Source: Leptodactylus fallax
Taxonomy: Eukaryota; Chordata; Amphibia; Anura; Leptodactylidae
Assembly (NCBI GenBank): GCA_947044405.1
Contig: CAMRHE010000018.1
Span: 4,092,001-4,156,000 of the forward strand
Direction of reading: 5' to 3'
DNA: 64,000 bases
The position numbers and the translations under genes are program-made. The notes beneath the pieces were generated by a model. It had not been told where the DNA came from and did no database searches. It was given only the letters and a program-made list of their open reading frames with translations. Each line of letters begins with the position of its first letter. Within the stretch, counting starts at the first letter, position 1. Positions 34,665 to 46,489 of the stretch are shown here, one piece after another.

Positions 34665-35100
34665 GGGGGGCCACTATGAAGCATAATACCATGTGCAGGG
34701 ACCACTATAGAGCATAATACCGTGTGCAGTGGCCACTCTGGAGCATAATACCAATGTAGGGGCCACTAAGGAGCATAATACCGTGTGCAGGGGCCACTAT
34801 GGAGCATAATAATGTTTGCAGGGGCCACTATGGAGCATAATACCATTTGCAGGGGCCACTATGGAGCATAATACCGTGTGCAGGGGCAACTATGGAGCAT
34901 AATGCTGTGTGCAGGGGCAACTATGGAGCATAATACCGTGTGCAGGGGCCGCTGTGGGGCATAATACCGTGTGCAGAGGCAACTATAGAGCATAATACCG
35001 TGTGCAGGGGCAACTATGGAGCATAATACCGTGTGCAGGGGCCGCTGTGGGGCGTAATACCGTGTGCAGAGGCAACTATAGAGCATAATACCATTTGCAG
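34665..35100. repeat. ~31-bp array inside nested hAT
   Basis: About 14 units of GAGCATAATACCGTGTGCAG + GGGCCACTATG, the reverse complement of the unit type at 18910-19395. Confidence 0.92.
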
Positions 35101-35395
35101 GGTTAAACGGTATTTGTATGTTGCTTAAATTTTGATATATTCAGAAAAGGATGAGGAAATTATGTAACATGCCAATGTCTTAGGTTTTAACAATACATTA
35201 TGTTCTTCCTGGTTGCCCTTAAAGGGCTGATTGTAACAGTAGTAATGTACAAATGTAACTACTCCTTAATAGCTCGCTTAACTGTTAAGGAGAAGTTACT
35301 TTTATACATGTGTAAAATAATCTTGGCCCTTCAAGGTACCCCGTGAGGCTGAAGTGGCCCCCGGTGAAAATGAGTTTGACACCCCTTCTCTAGAC

Positions 35396-36535
35396 AGTAC
35401 AATATGCTCCCCAGAAGCCCCACACAATATAATATGCTCCATACAGCATAATATGCATCCCACAGTGCCCCCCCAGAATAGTGCTCCACAGTGGCTTAAC
35501 ACAGTATAACATGCTCCACAATGGCCTCCACACAGTATAATATACTGCCCAAAGGGATTCCCCAGTATAATGCTCCACAGTGGTCCCCCACAGTATAATA
35601 TGCTCCCCACAGTCCCCCCCAGTATAATGCTCTACATTCCCGAGAAGCCCCACACAATATAATAAACTCCACAGTGGCCCCACACAGTATAACAGGCTCC
35701 CAACACTGCCCCTTCCCCCCAGTATAAAGCTCCATAGTGGCCCATAATATAATATGCTCCCCAGAAGGCCCCCACTAGTATAATGCTCCACAGTGCCCCC
35801 CCAGTATTTTGCTCCACAGTGGCCCCACGCAATATTTTATGCTCCCCAGAGTGTCCCCCCAGTATAATGCTCCAAGTAGGCCCCACACAGTATAATATAC
35901 TCCTCAGAGGGCCCCCTAGTATAATGCTCCTTAGTTCTCCCCCAAATAATGCCCCACAGTGGCGCCATGCAATATAATATGCTCTGCAGATGGCCCCCAC
36001 AGAATAATGCTCCACAGTAACCCCACACAGTATAACATGCTCCAGAATGGCCTCCACACAGTCTAATATACTGCCCAGAGAGGTTCCCCCAGTATAATGC
36101 TCCACAGTGGCCCAAAACAGTATAATATGCTCTCCAGAGGGCCCCCCCCCACAGTATAATGCTCCACGGTGGCCCCACACAGTAAAATATGTTCTCCAGA
36201 GGGGCCCCCCAGTATAATGCTCCAAAATGGCCCCAGAGAATATAACATGCTCTCCAGAGCCACCCCACATTATAATGCTCCACAGAGGCCCCATACAGTA
36301 TAATATGCTATCCAGAGGGACCCCTCCCAGTATAATGCTCCACAGTGGCCCCACACAGTATAATATGCTATCCAGAGGGCCCCCTCCGCAGTATAATGCT
36401 CCACAGGGGCCCCACACAGTATAATATGCTATACAAAGGGTCCCCTCCCCAGTATAATGCTCCACAGGGGCCCCACAGTATAATATGCTATCCAGGGGGA
36501 CCCCCCCAGTATAATGCTACACAATGGCCCTACAG
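35396..36535. repeat. ~30-bp array, right part (diverged)
   Basis: Alternating units of CAGTATAATGCTCCACAGTGG and TATAATATGCTCTCCAGAGG types give a two-unit period of roughly 60 bp. Open frames of up to 277 codons on the minus strand come from this periodicity. Confidence 0.9.
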
Positions 36536-36557
36536 ACTCCCTTAGTGCTAGTATTAT

Positions 36558-36895
36558 ATTATACTCTGGGGTCTCTTCAGACCCTAGAGTATAATTATCG
36601 AAGGCCCGGGGGAGGTAAGGGAAAACAACAAACAGTTATACTTACCTTGCCTTACCTCACCTGGGCCTCCTCGCGCTGCTCCACTATCCCCGACGGCGCC
36701 AGATTCCTCTTCTCTGCGGCTGACGTCACGCGTTGTGGATATCACCGCAGCCTGTGATTGGGCCTCAGTGGTTACGTGAGGCACGCCCCACGTGATCGCT
36801 GAGGCCTGGCCTCAGCGGTGATATCCGGAACGCCAGAAGATGACGCCAGACACAAGGACAGGTAAGTAAAAATGTTTGCTATTTTTACTTACCTC
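36558..36895. repeat. Hairpin and CpG-rich body, copy 4 (right hairpin absent)
   Basis: The left hairpin (ATTATACTCTGGGGTCT, one mismatch) is followed by 'aggcccgggggaggtaaggg' and a body with GACGTCACGC and two CACGTGA-type sites. Instead of a second hairpin the body ends in a palindrome, AGGTAAGTAAAAAT facing its complement. Confidence 0.7.
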
Positions 36896-37084
36896 GGAAA
36901 GGGGCCCTGCGGCACATGACGCTGGGTCCCTTTCTGTTATCGATATGGCCGGTCCTGTCTCCGGGATCCAGAGACATCAGGCTCCGGATCCCGGGGGCCC
37001 CTTTGCTCAGTTTGCCCCCCCCTTCCCAACGCCGGCCCTGGGTGTCCGGGAAGGTTTTAGACCAGGTCTCAGCTCTCTAGGACG

Positions 37085-37640
37085 TACCGTTCCTGAAATA
37101 CAGTATTCCCAAAAAATGACCTGCATTAGCCAATAGAAGCCTACAAGACTTTCACTTATATTCCAATTGCCATACACACGGTCACATGTCCCTTATCAGC
37201 CAATAGAAGCTCGCAGGCTCTTAGTCTCCACATGCATACAGCTTTACTCCAGGTTTCCATAACAACCCAGCCATTTTTCTTCACTGCTGTAGGTCAGCTT
37301 TAAAGGGGCAGGGCGCTGTGGATGACACTGTTACACAAGGTCACATACACACAGCTTTACTGCAGGTTTCCATAACAACCAATCGCAGGTTTTTCACTGA
37401 TATCCAAACTAAGATAGACATGATCACATGCCGCTTATGGACCAATGAAAACTTGCAGGTTCTTCAGACTTGACATACACACAGCTTTACACCAGGTTTC
37501 CATAGCAACCAAGCTATTTATGACCTGTATTAGTCAATAGCAGTTCGCAGGTCCTTAAATATTCAGTCATATGACGTGTATCAGCCAATATAACATCACA
37601 TTTAATTTACGAGGTTTCCATAACAACACAGCCATAAATA
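37085..37640. repeat. Diverged ~110-150-bp tandem repeat
   Basis: Segments with CAGGTTTCCATA(A/G)CAACC recur near 37250, 37367 and 37494, and GAGGTTTCCATAACAAC near 37610. Between them are repeated 'agccaatagaagctcgcagg' and 'cacacagctttac'. The block leads into the possible Helitron end. Confidence 0.75.
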
Positions 37641-37759
37641 GACTGTACCTATACTGCTATACTGGATGTCAGCATTCTTAGAAATTGAAACGTATTTAAA
37701 CTACACACAAACAACATACAAAATAGAAGAGTGCCAATTCTTATGGGGCCACTACACAA

Positions 37760-37804
37760 ACAAAAAATTAAATATACCCATGTAATCCGGGTCCTTCTGC
37801 TAGT
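37760..37804. mobile_element. Possible Helitron 3' end
   Basis: A short ACCC...GGGT stem is followed closely by CCTTCTGCTAGT, a CTAG-T type end as expected for Helitrons. The 5' end is not identified; the tandem block at 37085-37640 may be part of the element. Confidence 0.4.
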
Positions 37805-37878
37805 TACTTATAACTTCAAAAATGTTTAACATTTCATTTTCTACCAATTTAAAAATTGTTATGTTCTTGGGAATACCC

Positions 37879-38640
37879 CTTTAATGTCTAAACCCCTGGC
37901 AACAAAAGTAAGTACACCCCCTAAGTGAAAATGTACAAATTGTGCCCCAAGTGTCAATATTTTGTGTGGCCACACTCGCAGCACTGGAAAATAACTCTTG
38001 GGCATGGAGTTCACTAGAGCATCACAAGTTGCCACAGGAATCCTCTTCCACTTCTCCATTATGACATCACGGAGCTAATGGATGATAGAGACCTTATGCT
38101 CCTCCACCTTCCATTTGAGATTGCTCTACAGATGCTCAGTAGGGTTTAGGTCTGGAGACATGCTTGGCCAGTCCAGCACCTTTTCCCTCAGTATCTTTAG
38201 CAAGGCAGTGGTCGTCTGGGGTCGTTATCATGTTGGAATACTGCCTTGTGACCCAGTTTCCGAAGGGCAGGGATCATGCTCTGCTTCAATATGTCACAGT
38301 ACATGTTGGCATTCATGGTTCCCTCAATGAACTGTAGCTCCCCACAGCCGGCAGCACTCATGCAGTCCCAAACCATGACACTCCCACCACCATGATTGAC
38401 TGCAGACAAGACACACTTGTCTTTGTACTCCTCACCTGGTTTCCGCCATACACGATGGACACCATCTGAACCAAATAAGTTTATCTTGTTCTCATCAGAC
38501 CACAGGACATGGGTCCAGTATCCATGTCCTTAGTCTGCTTGACTTCAGCAAACTGTTTGCAGGATTTTTTGCGCATCTTTAGAAGAGGCTTCTTCAATTT
38601 GATGCATTGTGCAGCGTATGGTCTGAGCAATGACAATTTA
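37879..38640 (-). pseudogene. Tc1-like transposase relic
   Basis: Minus-strand fragments read in order THVLWSDE-like, then SAVNHGGGSVMVWDCMSAAG, GELQFIEGTMNANMYCDIL and FQHDNDP, and after a frame change MEKWKRIPVATCDALVNSMP. These are DDE-domain and C-terminal segments of Tc1/mariner transposases. Several stops and frameshifts, and the missing DNA-binding N-terminus, make it non-functional. The left boundary carries 'acaaaagtaagtacacccc', typical of a Tc1 end. The other end was not found. Confidence 0.8.
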
Positions 38641-38699
38641 AGATTGGCAATGTAAGGTAATGCATTGCATATAACAAGACCTGTGCCCAAAGCTTCATG

Positions 38700-40870
38700 C
38701 TGATACCCACAAAGTTAACCCAAAATTGACAAAGAATGTATTGAGTTTCATAGCTAATAGTAAGGGTGATTCAAATATGCAGCTGTGAGCAAAAGACAAA
38801 ATGTGTCCTATTGGGTAAAATCCTGATCTCAAAGCACTCATAGCAGCTTTTAAGAAGACATGAAAGTCATGAGACATCTGCAGGGAGAGCAACAGGGCTC
38901 CAATTTGTCCATGAAATGAAGCTGTAAACATTGATTGTTTGCTCTAGATTCTTGGCACACTGAATCAGGCCAGATGTTAGGTCACTAAATGCTATCATCT
39001 CTAACTTCATTACGCTATTTATTTAAGGCTGACCAGAGGAGCAGTATCCAAGATATATGCTGTGACATCTTACTACTTTCTCTCATTCTCTGCCATACTT
39101 CATGCCATGCAGGAGAAATTCATGATGCACTGATTTCACACAGATTATTTTAGTTAAAAATATTATAATTTCAGAATTAAAGCTGAACAATTTTTTGCCT
39201 AGATAGTGCAGTAAAAAAAGTCTTATGTATACCTGCTTTAGGTGACAAGCCATATTTGAGCCATTTTGACTCCTTCTCATTTGATATTGTTTCCTTTACA
39301 CAGTCCCATGGGCAGTCCTGCAGCCTACTTTTCCCATTATGCCTCTGACTTGGAGTCGACAGAGGGGTCGTAGTCTCATTACACTGCACTTATTATGCTG
39401 AGTCCTATCTAAAGATATTGAGTGCTACAGCTCAGTGATATACAACTTAACAGTCTCTTGTGTATTTCAATGAGATACTGCTTTACATTGCTTTCCTCAC
39501 CTTCAGCTTCTGATTGATAGGCTTCTCCCTGTCAGGAAATAGCAGTGTGAATCTGAATCTCATAGGGATACACTGGAATCTCTGCATACAGCAGACAACA
39601 GCGAGAGTTTTATAATTATGCAGCTAATTACTATATGGACTAATTTGCTTTATCCTGCTAAATTGTATCTTTAGCAGAGTTGTATGCATGGGGGTCCATA
39701 GAGAAGACAAAGGAGGGTCAAACTTGGTCAGAACAAAAGGGGTCTGAGAGATGCCAGGAGGGAATTGAAAGGTACTAACAAAATTCTGTAGTCCACAGGA
39801 AGTCCGACACACAGGAGAGACTGATCTTCTGTCTACACACTAAAGCAATCCCTGAACTGGGGGTCAAACTGAGGATTAAATGACCCTGCCTCTCATAATA
39901 ATATGGCTTAAAATGTATGGATGCAACTGAGCTGGGATAAAAAAAAAATTAAACAACCAAAATATTTTTGGAGCGTTAGCATTATATGTCCAAAAATAAA
40001 ATTGCCAGAGTGCAAGCATCTATGGCCACCTGAAGATGAACACAAAAGCAGCATGAACTTTTTCTCTGTCATTGCTTTTCAATAAAAAGAAATTAAACAG
40101 ATTATCTGTTAAGTATCAAGGCTAATGAGCACTGCTTTAAGCTAAATGGAGCAGATGTCAGATATGGACAGAGATGCCAATGTGCATATACCCGCTGGCA
40201 AATGTAATTCTGAAAAACAAGAGTCTCAAGATAAAAAAAAAAATTGGGATGTACATTATGAATGATTATAGTTACCATTACAATTAATGTGTTTAATTTT
40301 CAAAGCTAAAAAGTATGGTTAAATAATTTCAATGGACTGTTTTAGGGCACAGCAAATACCAGGCACAAATTAAAAGAGTTTTCCAGGGTCTGTAAAATAC
40401 TGTTCACTATTTATGACATGTAGTCATATACCTTATTTATCAAATCTAATCATACTGTGCTATTTCAGAGCCCCATCCCTGTTCCTGGCATCTCCACTTC
40501 TATGTTCGTTCCAACACAGGTTATGTCATGGATGTAGTGAAAGGGAGCTGAATGTTTGGCACAGTTGAACAGAAAATTCAGCCCTTTACTCTGTATTTAC
40601 ATGAGTCGTTACACAAAAGGGGGACAACTAGCCCCTTTCAACACTTCACCAGCAGTCTGTATTGGAACAAATATGGAAGCAGAGGTGTTAGGACCAGGGT
40701 TCTAAAATGGTGCAATATTGTCAGATTTCATAAATAAAGCATATGGTGGGGCTGGGCATTTATGACCTAAATCAAAATTATGATTAATCAGGAATTTTAC
40801 CTCGATTACGATTAATGACAACTATTTAGGTCACGCCCCTTTTTAAAACATGCCCCTTTTAATGTATGAA
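38700..40870. other. Probable intron, nothing recognised
   Basis: Open frames at 38695-38931 and 39177-39389 on the minus strand have no recognised domains. A gtatac donor-like site at about 39232 has no matching TTC29 coding sequence. No arrays seen. Confidence 0.35.
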
Positions 40871-40949
40871 TATCTGTTAGGTGAACCTTGCGAGATTCAT
40901 CCTTCAAGGTTCGCCCAGCAGTTTCATTCGTACCGAATACGTCCATACT

Positions 40950-41195
40950 GAAACTGTTATTATATTCTGGGATCTTCAATGGTCAGGTGGTGTTGTGGTG
41001 CATAAGTACAGCCATTGCAACACCACGTGACCCACAGACTTTAGCGGTTCCTGACATCACTCAGAAGACCGGAAGAGAAGAGGAAGTTACGCCAGAGCTG
41101 AGGAGAGGTGAGTGACACTGTTTTTTTATGTTTGATCACCTCCGCTGGGCCTCCGCTCATTATACTCTGAGGTATGAAAAGGCCACAGAGAATTT
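40950..41195. repeat. Degraded hairpin-body unit
   Basis: 'attatattctgggatcttcaa' (40959) and 'attatactctgaggtatgaaaaggcc' (41159) are decayed hairpin halves. 'gaggtgagtgacactg' and 'gatcacctccgctgggcctcc' match the right arm of copies 1-3. It is embedded in a repeat beginning near 40748. Confidence 0.6.
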
Positions 41196-41329
41196 GTGTT
41201 TGATCCAAATGAAAATGCAGGTGGAACCTCACAGATATTTTAGTAACCGAACCAAAATAACCGACGTTAACAAAATCACGTCGGTTATCCAAATTGTTCG
41301 TCCACTGGGGTTCTGTTAAGGTTTACCAT

Positions 41330-41805
41330 AGTTTTGACAACAGGAATAGTGCTGCACTATTTCTATGGGCAAGAAAGAAGGAACCCCCATGATAAACACA
41401 ATACTTCCCTAATTCTGTTAATTGTTCATCATGGGTTGCAGGGCAGTTCCATGAAAAACATGACTATTGGCTGGTATAATCTATATAGACTCCAAAATCA
41501 GAATAAAAATCTGTCCTTGGGGTTTTTGCCTAAAGGCAATGTTCCACCAACTTCTGGCACATGCAATCGTAAGGTGATATGACTAAAAGATGTTTTAATA
41601 TGGTGCTACTCTTTTTATTTATAGCTCTTACTACCGGTACAAATGGACATGTTGCCAAATGACAGGTAATAAGAGATGCTGCCTTGTGTTCCAAATCTTT
41701 GAAGCTTGCATCCTGTAAGTATATTTCCATGATGATTGGTAGTTTGGTACCTGTTTTGGTATTGTCATTTACTTTTCTATTGTTTACAATTTTGGTTAGT
41801 TGGTC
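41330..41805. other. Nothing recognised
   Basis: No exon, array or element end is visible. Confidence 0.3.
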
Positions 41806-41806
41806 T

Positions 41807-42790
41807 TAACCCCTCTGTGACCGGCCTGTTTTAGGCCTTAATGACCAAACCATTATTTGCGTTTTTCTGTCGTCACATATCAAGAGCTGTAACTTTTTTA
41901 TTTTTCAGTCCAGTGATGACACTAGGCTGTAATGCACAAACCTCTTACAGTGGGGAGACATTGGTGACAAAATTAACGGCATCGATATCTCCAGCACTGG
42001 GACGCATACGGCGAAAGCCAACAGTTCGCTAAATTCAGTACACTGTCGGCCTTCTAGCGGTATATAATACCGCACATCTATGAGGACGTGAAAGGTCCTC
42101 TTTAAGGCAGACCTGAGCTGCCAAGAAAAGGCATCAGTCTCCTATGATAACGTTTGCAGGGGTGTCGATGCCTTGTGCAGGGAGACCATTCCCTCTAAAA
42201 CTATTTAAATACAGCAGTCACTATTCAGTGCAGCATCTAAAGGGTTAAATAGCCAGAATCAAGTGCTCTGAGCACATAGCTAGGCACCTGCTTCAGAAAG
42301 TGTGATAGACCCCACACTATTCTCACACAATTGACATAGAAAGTCGGATTAGTGACCAATGTAGAAAGTCTGTATGTCGGTCACTAATGGGTTAAAAGCA
42401 AAACTCTATATACATGATTCCTTTTTTTTTTTTTTTTAACCCCACTTGGTAGCATTATTATACCAAATGACACTTGGATCCTTGACCTCTTTAGGACCAA
42501 GAAGCTTTGGGACCACACAAGCAATGTTGGCAAAATCAGAAAAAAATTTTGTATTGCACTCTTTTGGCATACTGTACATATATATTTGCATTTGATTTTT
42601 TGTAATTTAATTTTAGCATTTTTTGTGCATCTTAATGAAGTTTTTACACATATTGTGACAGTTATGGGAATACCAAATATGTGGCAGTTGTATTACTTAG
42701 TTTTTATTGAATAAAATTTATTTTACTATAAATTGCGTTTTATGTTGTTTTTTTTTTTACTTTTTTAACAATATTTCAATTATTTATTTA
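41807..42790. repeat. Dispersed repeats including a half MITE
   Basis: It starts with TTAACCCCTCTGTGACC, a piggyBac-like end. At 41940-42105 it carries the right half of the MITE family seen complete at 26602-26829 (ends CCTCTTTAA). A T run follows at 42423. Confidence 0.55.
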
Positions 42791-42799
42791 TTGGTTCCA

Positions 42800-43130
42800 T
42801 GAAGGGAATTTAATTTTACATAGACATTTCAATCACAATATACTAGTAATACTAGTACATGTATTTGACAATGCCTATGTCATCCCCTAATACGACAAGG
42901 TGCATCACCTACTTAACACTCTTGACATAATATAACAGTATGTGAAGGTGCGGAAACAGATGATAACTACCTGTTTAATGAAACCAGGAGAACTTAAGAG
43001 AAAAACTCTTAACATAACATAACAGTAAAATATTGAAACATTTGTATTTACCTACATAAATTCTGTTTAGCCTTTTGGACTTTGTGCTTTTTGTTATTTA
43101 CTTGGTCACTGTTTTTGTGATCAAATGAAT
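42800..43130. other. Nothing recognised
   Basis: AT-rich sequence, no feature seen. Confidence 0.3.
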
Positions 43131-43134
43131 CACA

Positions 43135-43617
43135 TTAAAGGGAATCTGTCAGGGCAATTTGGGACACTAAACCAACCACACGTTCATATGGACCTGGGGT
43201 TTAGTGTCCCAAATCACCCTGTTATAACGCTATCCATGGCCGCATTAAAAATAAAATAGCTTTATACTCACCCTGCCGCTGATCTCCCCGCGCCTGCGCA
43301 GTTCTTCAATGAAGCCAGAGGCGTACACCTCGGCTTCAGTGCGCATGCCCCACAATTACGCAGTGAAACCGGGGTGTCCATCTTTGGCTTCACTGAAGAA
43401 CAGCGCAGGCGCCGGGAGATGTGCCTCATGAATAAGCCGGACCGATCTCACAAAACAGCGTCGATCAGACCCTTATCTAGGTAAGTATAAAGGTTTTTAA
43501 TTTTTAATGCGCCTGCGGATTGCATTAGAACAGGCCGATCTGGGACACTAAACCCCAGGTCTATAAGGACCTGTGGATGGTTTAGTGTCCCAGATTGACC
43601 TGACAGATTCCCTTTAA
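43135..43617. mobile_element. TTAA MITE with CpG-rich core
   Basis: The left end TTAAAGGGAATCTGTCAGGG and right end CCTGACAGATTCCCTTTAA are inverted, with TTAA at both boundaries. The arms continue with 'tttgggacactaaacc' and 'ggtttagtgtcccaga'. The core is GC-rich. Matches the T2-type end rule. Confidence 0.85.
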
Positions 43618-43619
43618 AG

Positions 43620-44400
43620 TTACTTCTCTAAATAAGAATTGATAGAAATAAAACAAATTACATGAAAATACACTTTTAATATACAAGATGGAAACACTAA
43701 ACATGCCTGAAGAGGAAACATTCATTGTGAAGGAAAAGCGAGATTTATTTTAACAACAGGAAACATCACATTTAGCACATATGAAAAGATTTTCTATGAT
43801 ATTATGCAAAACACTTCAGGTACTGGACCCAGAGAAGTCTCTTGAGGGGAAAGTGACCCAAGGCTGATTATTGTTACAGGCTAAGCTTTGATTGAATGAA
43901 CTTACGTGACCTTCAAGTGACAATCCTGCCTATGAATAACAATGAGCAGTGCACAGATAACCAGTGCAGCACAATGTCTTTGGACAAAGGATGACCCAAT
44001 CTGACAATGTCACAAGAAGGGAAAACTCCATTTTCTTTTAACACACTTGTAAAATAAATACACATATTATGTCCTGGGGGTTTGAAGTGTACCTGGGATT
44101 TTCATACACAACATATTTGGGCTTCATAAGATGGGCTTTATTCCTTTTCATACAAAACTCTTATTTTAATGACATTTACCCAAATACTATGAAAGGCTAA
44201 ATTAGTACAAATAACTGGAATAACCTTAAATTTGCCATTGTTTCTTTCATAAGCATTTCATCCTACAACAATCAATAAGTCCATGCATTTTTCTCAATTT
44301 TTTTTGTATTCTATTTGGCTGTTTACAATTTCTTGGCCTCCTATACAGGTGGCAACCACTAACAGCAACTGCTACACTACCCATAAAAAATGCTATATAA
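43620..44400. other. Nothing recognised
   Basis: No exon or repeat ends identified in this stretch. Confidence 0.3.
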
Positions 44401-44434
44401 TGTAATAACATGCAGTGTTATACAGTAAGGTACA

Positions 44435-46481
44435 TGGGCATACAAGAACTAGAAAAAGTTGGGCCCCACAGCAAGCATTTGAATTGGCCCTCTCCAAGGA
44501 TCAGAGGATCCAAATATTTGGCCAAATTTTTAGGACACATATACTTTTTAAACCTATGGCAGAACAGAAAAGCATAGGCTCTCTGCCCTATCACTCTCTT
44601 TTTGTAGACCATAGACCACTTTAGGTCTCTAGTCTACAAAATGCCAGAATGATGCACCAGGAGGGTGTTTTCAGCTACTCGCTTTTCAGGGAATTTTATT
44701 TATGACAGTACAAGTTTTATTACTTTTTTTTTTTTTTGGGGGGGGGGGGGAGATAGGGTACTATTATTGGGCAGTGGGCACACTTACCTCTTAAGGGGAT
44801 ATTTGCAGCCAAGTTCTCTGCCTCAAAAGAAAAAAATCTCTCTAAATATTTCCCATAAGCCCAAATATAACATTTGCAGTTAAGTTTCCCCATCACAAAT
44901 AGATTTATGAAGAATCCCTCCTTTACCACAGATAGCATATAAAGCAGAGCGACCCTCCACCACACATCTGATCTACAGTATATAGAAGAAGCCCTCAAAA
45001 TAAACTATAAAGGATCTTTTTCTCCCACACATAAAATGTACAATAAAGCATCTATTCACATATATAGCATGTAGATTAGTCCTGTCGCTCACAGATAGCA
45101 TGTACAGTAAAGCCCCCTTCCCCACACAGAACAAATAGATTAAAGCCACCTCCTCTATATCTAGCATGTATTTTGTAGCTCCCACACAAAGCATTTACGT
45201 CAAAACCCCTTTCCCACACATAGCATGTAGGGGTCAGAGGCCTGTGGCTCACTCTGACCTTGCCAACTGTTGCCCCACACAAGGCTCACATACACCTACT
45301 CCGATCTATGCAAGGACAGGACAGCCAGATCCCTGTTTTTTGCTCATACTAGTGTGGTGGCCAAAAAATACACTCTACCGACATAGTCACATTGTTACCT
45401 GTGTTTTGTGAAGTAGATGATGTTTGGTACAACACAGGTTAACCTTAGTTACTCAGCAGTAAGTAACTGCCAGCATCAATATCAACAGTCCACACAACAG
45501 GAACAGAAAATTTCTCTCACCGTGGGAATGATGGTCTCATGGTGCACCCAGTGATGGTCCTGTTCTCATAGAGGGTTTTCACTCAACACTCATAGAAACT
45601 AGTTCTTAGGCACACATCTAATTCAACACACAAGCCTTCGGAAGCAACTGGTTCAGCTCCGAAATTGGACCCCGTTGACTGAACAGCAGACGAGTGGAGG
45701 TCCAGATGGAGGATGTGAAGGCACTAGAAAACCTCTCTTTCATATGAGACACCACCTGCTGTGCAGCCGATGGATGTAACTAAGTTTTACCTGCTTGGAG
45801 AATCATTTGCCACTCTCTTTTCAAAAAAACACCAGATTGAGGTAGACACAATGATTCACCAGCAAATCCATGATTAAAGTGACAGTGTACCATCATACAG
45901 TGCAACAAATCATCAGTATATTCTGCAAAATACACATCATAAAATGCACAATGAGACAAACAAAACACACGTAAATATACACAACAGTTACAAAGCCAAT
46001 CTTGGGTAAGGATCTAAACCAGTTTCCACTTAAAGCCATTTTTGAAAGGTGGTGGCTCTTACCATCTTACACCTAGCATGCTATGCAGAGCATGCAGAAT
46101 AATAATCTCTCTCCTACAAATAGCATGAACTTTTAAGTTCCTTTCCCCACACAAAGCATGTACATTAAAGCCCTCTGCCCAATACAGTTCATATATAAAT
46201 AATCCCCTCTACAGTTACATATGTCATTTACAGTCCCCCTTTCCTCTTCCCCCACACAGCACATAAATGGACATAAATAAAACTAGAGGCCCCACTTTCC
46301 AGACTCTGGAAGACAATGGAGGAGTCTTTATAGTCACATAGGGTTGGACTGGGCGCTACAACAACTCCAGGGCTTTGCTTCAGTTGATTACATTGGAGAA
46401 AGTGGAAACCATAAAACCCTGTGCCCTTTTGCCGCATGGGTCCTATAGCAGCTATGTGGTCTGCGGAGAGATATGCCACTG
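44435..46481. mobile_element. Probable hAT relic with ~32-bp array
   Basis: The left side has 'gggcatacaagaactag' leading into 'gttgggccccacagcaagca'. The right end is 'atgtggtctgcggagagatatgccactg', a hAT-like terminus. No reliable target duplication was found. The internal array (44810-45235 and 46075-46260) is split by about 0.84 kb of non-array sequence (45236-46074). Confidence 0.4.
44810..45235. repeat. ~32-bp degraded array
   Basis: Units with CCCACACATAGCATGTA and TAAAGCCCCCT cores recur roughly every 30-35 bp and resume at 46075-46260. The sequence is different from the GGCCCC-type arrays elsewhere in the window. Confidence 0.7.
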
Positions 46482-46489
46482 GCATACAA

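Larger units (their letters stand above)
33815..35387. mobile_element. Nested hAT element carrying the cassette in reverse
   Basis: The left end CACAGGTGTCAAACACAAGG and the minus-strand right end AAGGGGTGTCAAACTCATTT form the inverted pair. The flanks CTTTAGAC (33807-33814) and CTCTAGAC (35388-35395) agree at 7 of 8 bases and lie within the outer array. Inside, left to right: the CAGCCCAGGACAGG pair (33923-33995), a GACGTC module, AATAGGCC and GATCCCCGC modules, the hairpin-body-hairpin unit (34324-34653) and a ~31-bp array (34665-35100). This is the order of 17779-20210 read backwards. No transposase. Confidence 0.85.
33585..37040. mobile_element. hAT-like element, interrupted by a second hAT
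   Basis: The left end is CAGGGCTGCCAGCAGG. The right end on the minus strand begins CAGGGCCGGCGTTGGGAAGG, giving a plausible inverted pair. The flanking octamers (AAAGCACA and GGTGTCCG) do not match, so the two ends may derive from different insertions. Inside are a ~30-bp array split by the nested hAT (33610-33814 and 35396-36535), a hairpin (36558-36595) and a CpG-rich body. The body ends in a short palindrome AGGTAAGTAAAAAT (36861-36895). Confidence 0.55.

Noticed and set aside
33577..37048. Target duplication for the outer 33585-37040 element
   Set aside because: AAAGCACA and GGTGTCCG do not match; the ends may come from different insertions.
39083..39389. Possible upstream TTC29 exon with gtatac donor
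   Set aside because: No frame matches the TTC29 N-terminal region, and the frame that uses the donor shows no TPR pattern.
45400..46074. Solo LTR interrupting the ~32-bp array
   Set aside because: TG...CA ends can be chosen, but no matching flanking duplication was found.
44438..46489. GCATACAA at both ends as a target duplication of the 44-46 kb element
   Set aside because: The left copy lies within what appears to be the terminal repeat itself, so the match probably reflects the TIR wording rather than a duplication.
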